Shown one piece after another: positions 5,408 through 6,128 of a stretch of 6,128 bases of DNA. The notes beneath the pieces were generated by a model. The model saw only the letters and a list, made by a program, of their open reading frames with translations. It searched no databases and was not told the DNA's origin. This stretch comes from JAQGMJ01 sp036271855 (lineage in GTDB: Bacteria > Pseudomonadota > Gammaproteobacteria > Burkholderiales > JAEUOS01). Position numbers and translations under genes: made by a program. How positions within the stretch are numbered: position 1 is the first letter of the stretch; each line of letters opens with the position of its first letter. The stretch spans positions 1 to 6,128 of the forward strand of contig DATAZV010000540.1 in the NCBI GenBank assembly GCA_036271855.1. Direction: 5' to 3'.

Positions 5408-5527
5408 CCCTCCCTTTCAAGGGGAGGGCGGGGTGGGGATGGGGTTTAGTCGCGAAGCGCATACTTGGTTTTCAGATAGCAGCCGTCACCCCATCCCCAC
5501 TCTGTCCCTCCCCTTGAAAGGGTGGGG
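5408..5527. repeat. Imperfect long inverted-repeat intergenic element
   Basis: The left arm (5408-5445) and right arm (5488-5527) are about 40-bp near-perfect inverted copies, sharing CCCTTTCAAGGGGAGGG and GTGGGGATGGGGT, with one length difference and a few changes. They enclose a 42-base spacer. Each arm contains its own small palindrome (CCCTCCC/GGGAGGG). The element fills most of the gap between receptor 2 and the acyl-CoA dehydrogenase. Its look is that of the short dispersed palindromic repeats scattered between genes in many proteobacteria, possibly of MITE origin. A small open frame across it is not a gene. Confidence 0.75.
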
Positions 5528-5572
5528 ACCTTCTAACCGGCAACGCAGGCACATGCATATTTCGCATCCCAA

Positions 5573-6128
5573 ATGAACTTCCAGCTCACCCCCGAACAGG
5601 CCGAATTCCGCGACGCCGTCTCGCGCTTCGCCGAGCGTCATCTGCGTGCCGGCGCTCGTGAACGCGCGCACGACCCGAAGTACCCGTGGGACGTGGCCAA
5701 GCTGATGGCCGGGCAGGGCCTGCTGGGCATCACACTCAAGGAAGAAGACGGCGGCCAGGGCGGCTCGCTGCTGGACGCGGTGCTGGCAATCGAAGCCGTC
5801 GCGGCGGTGTGCCCGCGTAGCGCCGACGTGATCCAGGCCGGCAGCTTCGGCCCGGTGCGGGTGTTCGCGGAATACGGCACACCGATGCAAAAGGAGCGCT
5901 ACCTCACGCGCATCCTGAGCGGCGAAGGGGTGATCTCGGTGGGCATGACCGAGCCGGAAGCCGGCTCCGCCGTCACCGATCTCAAGACCAGTGCCACGCC
6001 TGACGGCGACGGCTTTCGTCTCAACGGCAGCAAGGTGTTTTCCACCCACGCACCGTACGCCGACGTGCTGCTGGTCTATTGCCGCTTCGGTCCGGGCGTC
6101 GGCGGCATCGGCTCGGTGCTGGTCGATA
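5573..6128 (+). CDS. Acyl-CoA dehydrogenase (CaiA-like flavoprotein), N-terminal part
   Basis: The gene is cut by the right window edge; 185 residues are visible. It opens with NFQLTPEQAEFRDAVSRFAERH, the helical N-terminal domain of acyl-CoA dehydrogenases. It continues with LGITLKEEDGGQGGS (51-65), then the middle-domain signature GMTEPEAGSAVTDLKTSA (124-141), which contributes to FAD and substrate binding, and NGSKVFSTHAPYADVLLV (151-168), an expected beta-domain strand region. The enzyme should be a cytoplasmic FAD-dependent dehydrogenase oxidising a CoA thioester at the alpha-beta bond; the catalytic Glu lies beyond the edge. No Shine-Dalgarno sequence is visible before the ATG, and the upstream gap is filled by a repeat element, so expression may come from readthrough or a promoter inside the element. 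The substrate is unknown; context suggests the acid taken up through the Bug receptors. Confidence 0.9.
   Translation, partial: MNFQLTPEQAEFRDAVSRFAERHLRAGARERAHDPKYPWDVAKLMAGQGLLGITLKEEDGGQGGSLLDAVLAIEAVAAVCPRSADVIQAGSFGPVRVFAEYGTPMQKERYLTRILSGEGVISVGMTEPEAGSAVTDLKTSATPDGDGFRLNGSKVFSTHAPYADVLLVYCRFGPGVGGIGSVLVD

Noticed and set aside
5385..5576. 63-codon plus-strand frame ending in TGA overlapping the acyl-CoA dehydrogenase ATG, suggesting a coupled leader peptide
   Set aside because: It is translated almost wholly from the inverted-repeat element (a PPFQGEGGVGMG-type sequence) and has no ribosome site; the overlap is probably accidental.

Overview
The window is GC-rich chromosomal DNA that looks like an accessory catabolic or transport region of a betaproteobacterium, most likely Burkholderiales. 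The main reasons are two adjacent Bug/TctC-type periplasmic solute receptors, a receptor family greatly expanded in that order, and the gene style around them (esterase 713-like lipoprotein, Tat-exported amidohydrolase, CaiA-type acyl-CoA dehydrogenase). The genus cannot be fixed from the sequence alone.

Layout, left to right. Positions 1-562 (minus) hold the N-terminal half of a Tat-dependent, lipobox-containing amidohydrolase that runs off the left edge. A 220-base divergent intergenic region (563-782) carries a good sigma70-like promoter for it, including an exact 11-bp tandem duplication that doubles the -35 hexamer. Positions 783-1841 (plus) encode an esterase 713-like alpha/beta hydrolase lipoprotein with a visible Ser-Glu-His triad. 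A GC-rich hairpin separates it from two minus-strand genes: an unrecognised 83-residue protein (2147-1896) and, just upstream of it and in the same reading frame, a DUF1989 (urea carboxylase-associated family) protein (3014-2172). The latter has an N-terminal segment that looks like a ribbon-helix-helix DNA-binding fold.

The divergent region 3015-3246 contains a perfect 23-bp odd-centred palindrome plus a second GC-rich inverted repeat. It is followed by Bug receptor 1 (3247-4272), a terminator zone with two hairpins, Bug receptor 2 (4415-5380), a large imperfect inverted-repeat intergenic element (5408-5527), and the start of an acyl-CoA dehydrogenase (5573 to the right edge).

Working model (inference): the periplasmic or envelope-anchored esterase and amidohydrolase act on an ester or ring compound, the two Bug receptors bind a resulting carboxylate for a tripartite tricarboxylate transporter encoded elsewhere (no TctA/TctB is in the window), and the acyl-CoA dehydrogenase processes the CoA thioester in the cytoplasm. 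The DUF1989 protein with its DNA-binding-like head, next to the strongest operator-like palindrome in the window, is the best candidate for something not routinely described: a metabolite-sensing autoregulator built on a DUF1989 domain. No CRISPR array, tRNA, rRNA, transposase or phage gene was seen.
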